64,000 nucleotides of DNA, from the NCBI GenBank assembly GCA_001600635.1, contig BCKL01000004.1:724044-788043 (forward strand), given 5' to 3'. Numbering within the stretch: the stretch's first letter is position 1; the number at the start of each line of letters is the position of its first letter. The DNA is from Leucosporidium creatinivorum. Taxonomy: Eukaryota > Basidiomycota > Microbotryomycetes > Leucosporidiales > Leucosporidiaceae. The position numbers and the translations under genes were made by a program. Below the pieces are notes generated by a model. The model searched no databases. It saw only the letters and a list, made by a program, of their open reading frames with translations, and was not told where the DNA came from. Positions 23,338 to 33,749 of this stretch are shown here, in pieces.

Positions 23338-24287
23338 CTACAGGAACTTCCCCAGCCCCTTAACCGAGAATGTCGGCCCCGACTCGTCCAGCTTATACTG
23401 CAACGCCGTCGGCCCCGAGCGATCGACAATGCCGTAATCCTCCACCAGTGCCGGCCCTCGGTAGATGGAGAGCTGTTGGCATCGAAAATGAGTGATCAGC
23501 GCCGATTCGGGGAGAGGGGATGGCGAGGGCGAGAAAGAGAGCCTACCTCGCCCCTCGTCTGCGAAGACAGGCTCGTCGTTTGGAGCCAGAGATCGCTCTG
23601 CTGCAGGACTTTGCGGAAGAGGTGCGAGTCGTCCGAGTCGCCTGCTGTTTGGAGGTCGTCGCCGTGCAATAGGGCGACGAGCGAGCTTGAGGACTGTTTC
23701 ATTCGGTCGAGGTCAGTTGTCGGCCCCGAGCGAGCGAGAGAACAGGGAGTGACATACGCTAGCTACCAGCGCCCGCACGCCCACGAAGAATCGAGCCACC
23801 TCCGTGGATGGATGGCCGGACCATAGTAGGCTCGAAAGATCGTCGATGATGAGTAGCGCCGACCCGAAGCCATGGAGAGCGAGAGCGATGGCGTCGTAGA
23901 GCTTGGCTAGCGAGCCGGCGACGGTGGATCCGTCGATGAAGGCGAAGCGATCGTGTGTCCGTTCGTTGGCGAGTTGGATGCCCTGCACGAGCTCCTCAGG
24001 GTCAGCTCAGCCCTCGCCCTCATCGTCTCGCAGTTCTCCAGCTCCCCAGCGAGCAAGAGAGCACCCACATTCTTCTTCAGCACCGTAGCGTAATGCTCGA
24101 ACGCCAGACCAAGTCCCACAAACAGCACCTTCCTCGGTTCCCTCAGCGCTCGTTGGACGAAATGAGTGAGGAGGAAAGTAGCGGGCGCTTCGAGCGTGTC
24201 GGTCAAGAGGACGGTGAAGTCTATAGGTAGGGAAGCGGTGCGGATACCGGTGGGGGTGGTGAAAGTGAGGAAGTCGTCCCGTGACAT
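23338..24287 (-). CDS. ELP6: Elongator complex protein 6
   Basis: Exons 5' to 3': 24069..24287, 23758..23982, 23547..23693, 23338..23472; 241 residues. The RecA-like core reads TVLLTDTLEAPATFLLTHFV, KVLFVGLGLAFEHYATVLKKN, GIQLANERTHDRFAFIDG and ALLIIDDLSSLLWSG, which fits the ATPase-like fold of the Elp4-5-6 hexamer without a canonical Walker A. Elongator modifies wobble uridines in tRNA (mcm5/ncm5). The first intron (donor GTGGGT, branch GCTGACC) is open in the same strand and would add a plausible but wrong continuation. In-frame sequence upstream of the chosen ATG exists but is Ser/Pro-rich and falls in the likely leader. It is convergent with the FAD oxidase. Confidence 0.75.
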
Positions 24288-24718
24288 TTGAGGAGACGGG
24301 AGAGAGGGGGTTGCTGGAGAGGGAGCGTTAGCGGGCGTGTAGGGCGGTGAGGAAGGAAGGAGGCTTACTGTAGCAGGTAGAGATAGACAGAAGCAGTTAG
24401 AAAACAAGCAGAAAGAGCGGTGCAGAAACGATGCGAAGAAGCGGAGGGAAAGAAGCTCTGAGCGACGCACCTTTCGCTGCGAAGGTCCCGATTCTTTGCA
24501 GACCTCTCCTTCGCCTCGCGCGCTCACTGAGAGCTCTGTACTACTATATGATGTATTGAGCATGAACGACCTCCCGAGCGAGGTCATCAGAGAGTCCAGA
24601 GAACGAGGGAGTGAGGGCTTGCGAGCGTGTGTAGTGAATGAGAAGCTATGGCGACAAGAACTGCGAGAGATATAATCTATGAACACGAACCCAAGATGAC
24701 CGAGACTCCTCCTCCCCC
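24288..24718. other. intergenic, ELP6 upstream region
   Basis: This lies between two minus-strand genes and should hold the ELP6 promoter and the 3' end of the preceding gene. No gene is seen. Confidence 0.4.
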
Positions 24719-26581
24719 TCAAGCCTCACTGCCCATCGAACTCGGCGCAGTAGCCCACGAGCCTTGCGAGATGAAGGAGGCTTCCGAGCTGTAGGTGTCG
24801 CATTGTCAGCACCAGTTCATAGAAGCTTGGACTACCAGAGTCGACTCACATGCTACTAAAGTTCTGCTCCCTCCTTGCCGCGCTCGGGATCCTCTCATCG
24901 CCGAGCACTCCTCCTCCTCCTCCTCCGAACGGGATGACAGGGCTCGGTGCTGCCGAAGCCGTGGGTGTCGCATTCAAGAACACGAGGGCGGGTAAGATCG
25001 GAGGCTTCCCATGTTTGGGTGTATGAGCGACCGACCCGTTGCCCGGCGAAGGGGAGTGAGAGCGGGGCGTCGCGAGGGGGGAGTGTTCGGCGGCGGGGGA
25101 GGAGGAGGGAGGGATGGAGATAGAGAGAGGAGGGGGGAGGGTGAGCGTCATGGTTGGTGGAGGTGGTGAGGGAGCCGAGGCCGGTGAGGAGGGAGGAGAA
25201 GGGGAGGAAGGAGGGTGTAGCTCATCGTAGCTCGGGATGGGAGGGTCGGTCGGCAGAGGCAGACGATGCGCTCCCTCCTCCACATCATCCGCCCCGACAG
25301 GCGAGTTAGGTTCTGGCGCCGATACCGTCCTCGCGAGCGGACTGCTTCCAATAGAAAGCTGCGACGACACGGAGCTGGCGCGAAACCTTGCTCCGCCGGG
25401 GACGGCCATCGACGACGAAGTGGTGGTCGGAGCGGGTTCGCTCGCGGAGGGTGAGGATCCTTCTTCGTACCCCGGGATCTGAGCTACGCCATCGCCGTAC
25501 CCATAGGCGCCGAGCGACTCTCGGGTCGAAATGAAGGCGATTTGCGAGGCCGTGGGTCCGCTCTTGGGGAAGATGAAGGATGAGGAGACTGTGTCGCCGG
25601 TTCAATCTCGATCAGCGCTCATCCTTGGCCTTTGACGCCAAAGCCAAACTCACCCAACGTATGCTGCAGCGGCGCCGAAATGCTCTGCGAGCTAATCACA
25701 CTCGCGTTCGAAGCCGAAGCCAGTCTGCTCGTACTTGCACTCCCCCCTGCTTGACCATAAGGACTCCTCCCCGATCCCGAGACCGCGCCAGGCGAGCTAG
25801 AGAGCATGCTGGAGCTGCTATTCCTCGTAAAAATGCTTCGGAGGGTGGAGGAGCGAGCTCGCCCTGAGGAGCTTGGGTTGATGGGAGGGGAGGGAGGGGA
25901 GAGCGCGGGGGAGGAGTGCGTGGATCGATGGGTGCCCGGTCGGGAGAGGGTGTCGGAGGTAAGGTCGCTGGATTGGCGGGGAGGTGTAGAGGGGTAGGCA
26001 AAGAGGGATTGTCCGCCGAGCGAGCGGGCGTCGCTGGCTGCACGGGAGCGGCCGGGTAGGTCGGTCATAGAAGAGGCGTCCATGCTCGGTCGATAGATCG
26101 AGCTCGCTCCATCGTCGCCGCCGTGTCCTGGGGAACTGTCGCCGTAGCTCAAATCTCGGAGGTCGACTCGCGAGCCCGTGGTCGGACCTTCGTGCTTGAA
26201 CAGGCTCATTTCGTCGTCGTGTGGCTCCTCGGCACTGTACATCGTCGTCGTCAGCTCTATCCACCTGCGCCGAGTGATGAGACCTCACTACAAAGGCAAC
26301 CCTGTCGGACTTGGGTCCGTCCTCCTTCGCCTCCTCCTCCTCGGCTGATCCGCCGGTCGGTCGGCAGTCGTAATCCCACTGACAGGCGGTCTGGTCGAAG
26401 TAGAAGTGCTTGCATCCGTCGCTGCTGCTGCTGCTGTCCCATCTCCTGATGCAGGACTCGTCGCTGGCGGCTGGAACGCGCACCGCTGGGCAGTCAGCTG
26501 CTCGGATCGCATGCAGAGTGGGGGGAGAAGACGGCGCACCTTCTTCCAGGTGAACCATGCCTTTATTCGACGGTTGAACAT
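24719..26581 (-). CDS. Ser/Pro-rich protein of unknown function
   Basis: Exons 5' to 3': 26540..26581, 26289..26485, 25654..26234, 24850..25588, 24719..24788; 542 residues. It starts MFNRRIKAWFTWKK, then runs through a Thr/Arg-rich linker with seven consecutive Arg. A Ser-rich region follows (SIYRPSMDASSMTDLPGRS). Across the third intron comes the best-conserved-looking block, SSSFIFPKSGPTASQIAFIS plus TRESLGAYGYG. The rest is proline-rich with a Gly run and ends PSSMGSEA. No transmembrane segment or catalytic motif is visible. The FPKSGPT...FISTRESLG block looks like a fungus-specific conserved module, but I cannot name it. All four introns keep phase and have branch-like CTGAC or similar, so the gene model is better supported than the function. 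Confidence 0.6.
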
Positions 26582-27143
26582 GATCCGCAAAGCTCAGCAC
26601 GTTCGACGAGAGGGAATCGGTCAGCGAGCGAGCGGGAGTTGGAAGGCGGGGTTACGGGAAGGGAGATGGTTGGCTGCAGAGTTGGGGCTGTAGTAGAGCA
26701 GGCGTCGATATAAGTGGTTGATCCGAAACGAGTTGCTGTAGGTGCAGAGCGATAAAAACGAGTGAGAGGCAGGAGGAAGACCCGCGAGCGAGCTTCGCTC
26801 GGCCATGGGAACGAGGCGGAGGAGGTCAAAGAGCGTGGTGATTTCATGCGGTGGACTTGCATTCACGAGCCAGCGAGATACAGATTCACCTCCTGCTGCC
26901 CTTTCCTGCTTTACAGCCGCCGATTCCTTTGCAGCACATTCGCTCGGCGGTGCACGCCTCAGTTCGGTCGGCTCACTCTGCTCTCTCGGCTCACTCGGTC
27001 ATGAAGTGGGGATGAGAAACGAGCCAACACGTAGATTTTGGGTAGTATAATCTCCCTCCTCTGCCATGCCCGCTCCCTCCTTCAACCAACAACAACAGCC
27101 GGCGCACAAAACGAATCCCAAACGATGAGGTAAGGAAAAACGC
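26582..27143. other. intergenic
   Basis: On the minus strand this is the leader region of the 542-residue protein and the 3' flank of eS17. An 81-codon open frame (26866 to 26621, minus) has no domain and lies in the probable leader; it is not called. Confidence 0.4.
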
Positions 27144-28307
27144 TTATGCGTCGTCGCGGCGCTGGCGGGCAGCACCGGGGACACCACGGCGCTGGGGGCG
27201 CTCGTAGGCGGTCGAGGGGGCGACGACGTTGACGGGGAGGGCGTCGAAGCCGAGGGACTTGAGGAGGTCCTATTTGGTTGTGATTGCAAGAGCGGGTTAG
27301 TAGGCGTGGCGGAGAGGAGGAGAGAGCAAGAACGGACCTTCGTGTCGGGGTCGACGTCGATGGCCTGGCCCTGGGTGTCGAGAGCGGAGACCTCGGGGAC
27401 TGTTCGGCGAAGGCGATGGGGAGGCGGAGGTCAGCTGGGCACGAGGCGGATGTAGAGAAGAAAGAGGTAAAACGCACCGAAGTTGTCCTTGCGCTCACGC
27501 TCCTCCTCCTGAAGCTTGAAGGAGATGCCGCGGACGGGACCCTTCTGAATGCGCTTCATGAGGTGGGTGGTGAATCCGGCAATCTTGTTGCGGAGGCGCT
27601 TCGAGGGGATGATGGCGACCTCATCGCAGATCTTCTTGTTGGTGTGGCTGGTAGACGTAGAGGGTCAAAAGGTCAGCTCGGCGCTCGGCGATAAGAGAGA
27701 GGAGAATGTAACGCACAAGTCGAGAGTAAGACGGGGGTAGTACTTCTCGATGACGACACGGGAAGCGCGCTTGACGGTCTTGGTGCGAACTCGTCCCCTA
27801 CAGAGAGAGTGGAATGAAGAGGTACAGAAGGGGGGGTAGAAGGAATTGAGGGTGCGGAGGTGCTTGTCAGCTTCCTCGTCCAGCTCATCGCGACTAAGCG
27901 CTTTTATGTGTCTAACGACCCCCCCGTGAACGGCGTGCAGCAACTCTAGGTAGCACTGCCGAGATGCACCGAAGTAACATCGTCGACCAGCGCTCCGAAT
28001 GACGTGCACCCGCCCCTCAATCGCCAGCTGCCTGCCCTCGCGCCAAGGTCCAACTGCGTCTCCCGCTGCTGCTGCACCTCATGTCCGCCCTGCTCCCAAT
28101 CGATTCCTCCCTCTTGTACTCCAGCAACCGGTAGCCGCCCTCCCCGCTGCTGCTCCGTTCGGTGCTGAAGCCGTCCCTCAGGGTCGTTCAAGGATGGGAA
28201 AAAATCGAGCGGGTCGGGGCAGAGTGGTGGTGGCAGGAGAGTCGAGGGGAGAAGGGGGTGTAGAGAGGTGTAGTGTCGAGTCAGAAGGGAAGAATGTAGG
28301 CTAACAT
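27144..28307 (-). CDS. RPS17: 40S ribosomal protein eS17
   Basis: Exons 5' to 3': first exon uncertain, then 27717..27797, 27478..27647, 27338..27399, 27144..27269; about 146 residues. The product [74 protein letters not shown] is eS17. Exon 2 begins G-GGA-CGA, so the initiator must be split as AT/G. Two AT/GT sites could supply it: 28306-28307 (context CACAATG, intron about 508 bases) or 27979-27980 (context GACGATG, intron about 181 bases). Both donors (GTTAGC, GTTACT) are weak. The span given assumes the first. The C-terminus is slightly longer than the usual 135 residues. It is divergent from uS8. Confidence 0.9.
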
Positions 28308-28735
28308 TGTGAATAGGCTGTGGTTGAACTTGAGGTGAAGAAGTGGAACGAGTGAGAGCAATGGACTTGGCCAGATTCCTCCAAGTCCTGGCTCAGAACT
28401 TGGCCCGAGCTCGAAACGAGCAAAGTCTTCCCGGCAACTTTCTAGCTTTCCCTCTTTCCCTTCGTGTCACTTTCATCGTTCGTCTCAGCAGGCTAAGTAC
28501 TAGGCTACAGCACACTCAAGCTCACTATACATTACACTACAGAAAGTCCGCCCTCGTCCTCTCCCGACCAGCTCTTTTGCCCCGTCTCTACGGTACGCAC
28601 TGCAGCTTAGCCCTAGTGCTACACCTCTACTACATCCATGGCGCACGGATCCTGACTAGACGGACCACGCCATTTGTGTGTTACATCTCTCTTTTCTCTC
28701 CCTTTCCCTAACCCTCCACAGACTTCTAGCCCAAT
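28308..28735. promoter_or_regulatory. shared promoter region of eS17 and uS8
   Basis: Divergent ribosomal protein genes flank this interval. Close to uS8 there is an intron-like end (CCCTAACCCTCCACAG at about 28706-28721) and a possible donor GTACGC near 28592, so uS8 probably has a 5'-UTR intron. No snoRNA with clear C and D boxes was found there. Confidence 0.45.
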
Positions 28736-29448
28736 ATGCGTGTCTCCGTCCTTGCCGACTGCCTCAACAACATTGTCAACGCTGAGAAGCGTGGAAAGCG
28801 TCAGGTCCTCATCAGGCCTTCCTCCAAGGTCATCATCCGCTTCCTCACCGTCATGCAGAAGCACGGTCAGTCGCTTCTCCCTTTCGCGCTTTTTCGAGCC
28901 CTCGTTCGAGTGGAGAGGAGGTGTACGGAGTCAGACGGAGCACAGGGGACGAAAGCTGACTATTTGCTGTATTCTGTGATATAGGCTACATTGAGGAGTT
29001 CGAGGAGATCGTGAGTTTTGTTGCTGGTCGACCCTCCACGCCGAGCATAAGGCTGACCCTCCGCTTCTCATTCAGGACGACCACCGCTCGGGCAAGATCG
29101 TTGTCCAGCTCAACGGCCGCATCAACAAGACCGGTGTCATCTCGCCCCGCTTCAACATCCAGGTTCGTCCTCCCCTCCCCCTCTTCCTTTCCTCGTCGCC
29201 GAGCATCGCTAACCCTCCCGGCGTGTCGAACAGCTCTCGCAAATCGAGTCCTGGGTCAACCTCCTCCTCCCCGCCCGTTCGTTCGGATACATCATCCTTA
29301 CCACCTCGGCCGGTATCATGGACCACGAGGAGGCTCGCCGCAAGCACGTTGCCGGAAAGATCCTCGGTTCGTCTATCCGCCTCCTCCTCTCCTTCCTGCT
29401 TCCCTCGCTGACCTCTCTCTCCGTGTGTCTTTAGGATTCGTCTACTAA
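28736..29448 (+). CDS. RPS22: 40S ribosomal protein uS8 (S15a/Rps22)
   Basis: Model: join(28736..28865,28985..29010,29076..29162,29234..29366,29435..29448), 129 residues. The sequence [77 protein letters not shown] and ILGFVY is uS8 from end to end. The protein sits in the small-subunit body next to helix 21 of 18S rRNA. It starts MRVSVL, lacking the Val that usually follows Met (MVRxxVL). Exon 2 is only 26 bases and exon 5 is 14. Confidence 0.95.
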
Positions 29449-29922
29449 ACGGCTCGCCCCCGTTTTTGTCGTCGAGGAGCAGGAGCAGGCCCGTTTGTTG
29501 GGATATCGTCGTTTGGGCCGGAGCTCGGAGGAAGGCTAGCAATAGCGCTTCCTTGTGTCACAAAAACAGCGCAATGCGATCCCCCCACATATCGCGGCCT
29601 GAAACCCTATCAGTGTTGTACTTGTTCACAGCATCAGTCGCCGAGAGCACTGCGCGCGAGAGTGAGAGAGAGATGCGAACGGCTTTGGAGCTCGGCGATT
29701 CGGTCAGCGAGACTGCTACCTCTGCTCTCTTGCACCGTCGAAGACGTTTCCTCGGCCATCGCTCTCATCCCTTGCTCGGCCTTCGCCCCCACCAGCGCTT
29801 TCCCATGAGACTTGTGAATCGTTTCGCCGGCTCAGACTGCTCCCGACCGCCAAGTGTCGATTCGCAGCTCTCCCTTTGCCCATATCCTTGCTTCGTCTCT
29901 ACCGCACTACAGCACACCGACA
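29449..29922. other. intergenic
   Basis: This is the uS8 3' region followed by a CT-rich leader for the reductase gene. No gene is seen. Confidence 0.4.
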
Positions 29923-31670
29923 ATGTCCAGCTTCAAACCCGACATCTTCGCCGGCAAGGTCGCCTTCGTCGTAAGTCCTCTCTCCCTGCTCCCGAGCAGC
30001 AACGCAACGTCGCTCATCTCCCTCCCTCCCCCTCCTCTTCCTCTCTTCGCTCTGGCTGAGCTGCTGAGCACAGACAGGCGGCGGCTCCGGCATCTGCTAC
30101 GGCATGACTCAAGCCTTGCTCGCTCGTACGCCCTTGCGCCTGCCTCCCCTCTCCCCTCACTCACTCACCGACCCCACCTCAACCTCGCAGACGGCGCAAA
30201 CGCCACGATCCTCGGTCGTCGAGAGGCTAACATCCGCGAAGCCGCCGCTCGGTTGACCAAGGAGACGGGCAAGGAGTGTCTCGGGATTGCGGGGGATGTG
30301 AGGAAGCCCGAGAGCTTGAAGGCGGCGGTCGAGGCGACGGTCAAGAAGTTTGGGAGGATTGATTTCGTGAGTCGTCTTGGTGTTGGGGCTGTATGACAAG
30401 GGATGAGTGCTGATTGAGTCATGTTGCAGGTGATCTGTGTGAGTTCAGAGGAGGATGGGAGGGAAGGAAAGGGAAGGAGACTGACCTTTGCCGAGCATGC
30501 AGGGAGCGGCGGGCAACTTCCTTAGTCCGTGAGTCGTCATTCGGCAGGTCAGAGCAAGGGATAGCTTCCTGACTCTCCTCTGCACCCTCGCAGCATCTCC
30601 GGCCTCTCTGAGAACGCCTTCAAGACGGTCCTGGAGAGTGAGTAGCTCGAGCTCCGAGCCCGGCGGGCGCTAGCGACGGGAGCTCACTCATCCCCTGCTC
30701 TCTCGTCCTCCTCTGTCTGTCATATTTCCCGCGCGGCTCGGCATCTCGCAGTTGACACCATGGGTACCTACAACACCATCAAAGCGACCATCGCCGAAGT
30801 GAAGAAGGCCAAGGGCTCTTGTACGCCTCTCTTTCCTCTCCTCACCCTGCCTAACCCCCTCCCCTTCCTCCTTCCTTTACTGACCGCCTTTGTCCCCCCT
30901 CCCGCACGACCAACAGACATCGCCATCTCCGCCACCCTACACTACCGCGGCTCGGTCATGCAAGCTCACGTCTCGGCCGCCAAGGCCGGTATCGACGCGC
31001 TGATGAACGTCGTGGCTGTCGAGTATGGGCCTGCGGGAGTGAGGGCGAATGTGAGTTTTCTCCCTGCTCCGTCAGCGAGGAGAACAGAGGGCCGCCGCCC
31101 AAAGCTGACAGCGGCTGTGGATTGGGCGAGCAGGTCATCGCGCCGGGACCTATTGAGGGCACAGAAGGAGTCGCTCGGTTGATCCTCAAGGTTTGTCCCC
31201 CTCTTCCCCGCCCGAAGCTGACGCTGAAGCGCGAGCTCACCCACTCGCCGTCGCCGACGCGCGCAGGATGTCATCGCCGAGACGACCAAAGCCATCCCCT
31301 CGCAGCGCTACGGCACGATCGAGGATATCGGCAACGCGGGAGTCTTCCTCTTCTCCCCCGCTGCTTCTTATGTAAACGGAGCGGTGCTGGTGGTCGATGG
31401 AGCGCAGGTGAGTTCGGACTTGACGTCCCCTCTGCATCTGCCTCGCCGGTTGCGGTGGGGAGAATCGAGGCAGCCGAGGCTGATGGTCGCTTCTCTCTAC
31501 AGTGGCACAACTCTAGCACGAGCAGGAGTATGCCTTACCCCGAGGTGAGCTCTCTCTCTCGCTCGGCTGACTCCCCCATTTCGCCGAAGCAGCCCCGCTG
31601 ACCCTCTCGCAACATACAGATGTTCCTCGAGGAGGGAGACACTCGTTCCAAGATTGCTGCAAAGTTGTAG
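29923..31670 (+). CDS. SPS19: peroxisomal 2,4-dienoyl-CoA reductase
   Basis: Exons: 29923..29970, 30074..30125, 30191..30366, 30430..30438 (9 bases), 30503..30528, 30594..30637, 30752..30820, 30917..31050, 31134..31190, 31267..31407, 31503..31544, 31620..31670; 282 residues. This is an SDR fold: TGGGSGI cofactor loop at residues 17-23, GRR after strand 2, GNFLSP, AHVSAAKAGIDAL with the catalytic Lys, then IAPGPIEGTEG, which is typical of the DECR2/Sps19 branch. It ends IAAKL; AKL is a PTS1 peroxisomal import signal, agreeing with Sps19, which reduces 2,4-dienoyl-CoA with NADPH so that unsaturated fatty acids can be beta-oxidised. Eleven introns interrupt 849 coding bases, and the 9-base exon encodes VIC. 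Confidence 0.92.
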
Positions 31671-31942
31671 ATAGCTTAGCTGTTGGGATAACGGCTGTTC
31701 TGTACCCATCTCGCTGTTCTCAGAGCGAGGCTCGGCGAAGAGGAAGCGGTTTGGCGCTGTGAGGGGGGGTTCTGAGGGCCTCTCGTTGTGCTGAGGTAAG
31801 AGAAAGCTATACAGAATCGCTACAGAACTTGGCTGCACCCTGCACGACCTTCCCTCGATCGACAAACCTCGGCCGCGGTTGGTCAAGTTGTCAGCTTCAG
31901 GCTCAGCCAGGCTTGCCCTCCTCCACAACTCGTCGTCTCAGC

Positions 31943-33267
31943 ATGTTCAACTCTGTCCTCGATGGCAGCAGTCAGCCGCTCCTAGCGACAGTACACCAAG
32001 CGCACTCCTACCTCGCTTCCACCATCCCTTCGCCCTACTTGTACGTCTACAGCAGCCCACGCTTGCTTCGTCATTGCCGCCCGCTGAGCTGACCTCCGAC
32101 GACGAACCGAACGCGGGCTACAGCCCCTTCTCCATCTTCTCTATCATCCATGCTACTCGGATTGCTTGCGCCTACCGTGGTGGAGCTAGGGCAGGAGGGT
32201 TCGACGACCGTATTGGGTGTGAGTGGGCTCAGCTCAAGGCGCTAAGTTGACCCGTCGAGTCGGAGCGTGAGAGCTGATGTTGGTCTGGCGCCCGGTTTCT
32301 GCAGTGTTCCAAGCTGCTCTTGTACCCTTGGTGCTCATCTTTGGAGGAACGACCATCACGGGAGCGCTCCTAGGCATTGTGCCCGGTTGGCTCATCTCGC
32401 CTATCCCCGTGGCGACCTACGGGTGAGACTGAAGCGCTGTAGCCTTCTCCGTATCGTCTCACTAACACTCTGCATCTCGACAGCATCCTCCCCCTCCTCG
32501 CGGCCAAGACGGGCGTCGTCTCGGCCCTCCTCTCCCTCCCCTACTACCCTCGCGAGCTCGGCTTCTGCCTCATCGACGGCTTCTCCCGCATCGTCGGCAT
32601 CACGACCTTCGGCGTCGACACGGTCCTCGCCCACCCTAACACCGCCCTCCGCTCCTCGCCTTGGGCCATGATTGCCGTCGCAACCATTGCCGGAGGAGGA
32701 GGAGGAATGATTGTGCCCGCGTTCAAGGGGTTCCATGCCGATTGGAGCTTCTCGAACACGCCTGGATGGGTCAAGGATGGACCGGGGATTGATATCTGGG
32801 GAGCTACTGTCATTGGTTACGTTTACTCGTAAGTTTGGGTTCGCCTTCGCCGAGCCGAGGAGTGAGAGCTGACCTTCGGCCCCCTCAACAGCACTCTCAT
32901 CGACGCCCACCCCTTCTTCCGCCTCCTGCCCAACGCCCTCTTCGGCCACCTACCCTTCCTCTCCTCCTTCTTCCCTAAGGGCTACGCTACCAACGCCGCG
33001 TCGACCCCACTCCTCCAACCTCACGAGGCCAAGATGTACGCTGTCTCTCCACTTCTTCCCTCATACTCTCCACTGAACCTCTCTATGCGACTTTACAGCG
33101 CCTGCTCCCTCCTCCTCGCGGGCATGCTCGCCCTCCGAATCCTCAACCCTCTCCTCTCCAACGCCTTCAAGCCCTCCAAGGCGAGCAAGAAGGCGCTCAA
33201 GGCAAAGTCGAGCTCCACCGCCGTCGCTTCGAGCAAGAAGAGCATCAAGGAGAAGAAGACCCAGTAG
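31943..33267 (+). CDS. TRIC-like ER membrane channel protein
   Basis: Model: join(31943..32040,32124..32218,32305..32422,32484..32828,32892..33035,33099..33267), 322 residues. Several hydrophobic helices are visible, including LVPLVLIFGGTTITGALLGI, AMIAVATIAGGGGGMIVPAF, ATVIGYVYSTLI and SLLLAGMLAL. The pattern FGG...GALL, then WAMIAVATIAGGGGGMI, then GYVYS-LIDAH resembles the GGG-containing helices of trimeric intracellular cation (TRIC) channels, which balance charge during Ca2+ release from the ER. The resemblance was judged by eye. The C-terminus is Lys-rich and ends KKTQ, which fits the KKXX di-lysine ER-retrieval signal. An alternative is another fungal multi-pass ER protein of unknown function. 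Confidence 0.6.
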
Positions 33268-33749
33268 ATCGCTTGTCCCTCCTCTATCCTCTATCCCTAT
33301 TCGCCCCTCCCACTTCAACCGACCCGAACGACCCCTCCTCACCCGCCGTACCTCCCCACCCGCCGTACCTCCCCACCCGCCTACTAACGAAGTAGAAACG
33401 CCTCCCCGACAAAGATCAAGAACGCCGCTGTTGCAAAGGACCCATTTTGTTGCGGTACCAACTGGTCCAGAGGCGAGGGAGAGGAAGCTCGGCGAAGGAG
33501 GTCGGGTCGCTTCGCTTCGCTTGCGTCTCGGCTTGGAGCTTGCAGTCTGCTGTGCCCTTCCGTCGTTCTTTCCTGGTTACTACTGTACTTCGAGAGGCTT
33601 GCTATAACGATGGGCTACGAGGACGACTACGCGCGCGCGCTCGGCTGTTGGGAGGCAAGCTCGGCGCTCTACCAGCCGGTTCCACGGACCGCTTCGGATC
33701 TGTGCACAACGAGGATTTAGGCTTTAGCTTCGGGGATGAGCGATAGGAC
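33268..33749. other. intergenic with short tandem repeat
   Basis: This lies between the 3' ends of two convergent genes. It contains a 17-base tandem repeat (listed separately) and nothing else recognisable. Confidence 0.4.
33334..33384. repeat. 17-bp tandem repeat, 3 copies
   Basis: Units of CCTCCCCACCCGCCGTA at 33334-33350 (one mismatch), 33351-33367 and 33368-33384 (last bases diverged). Confidence 0.85.

Noticed and set aside
24290-24722. N-terminal extension of ELP6 to an ATG at 24722
   Set aside because: The added sequence is Ser/Pro-rich and leader-like and does not fit the family; the start at 24287 gives a normal length.
26621-26866. 81-codon minus-strand frame
   Set aside because: Lies in the probable leader of the 542-residue gene; it could be an upstream open frame but has no supporting motif.
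28308-28735. Possible snoRNA in the uS8 leader intron
   Set aside because: A CTGA is present but no C box or guide pairing could be seen.
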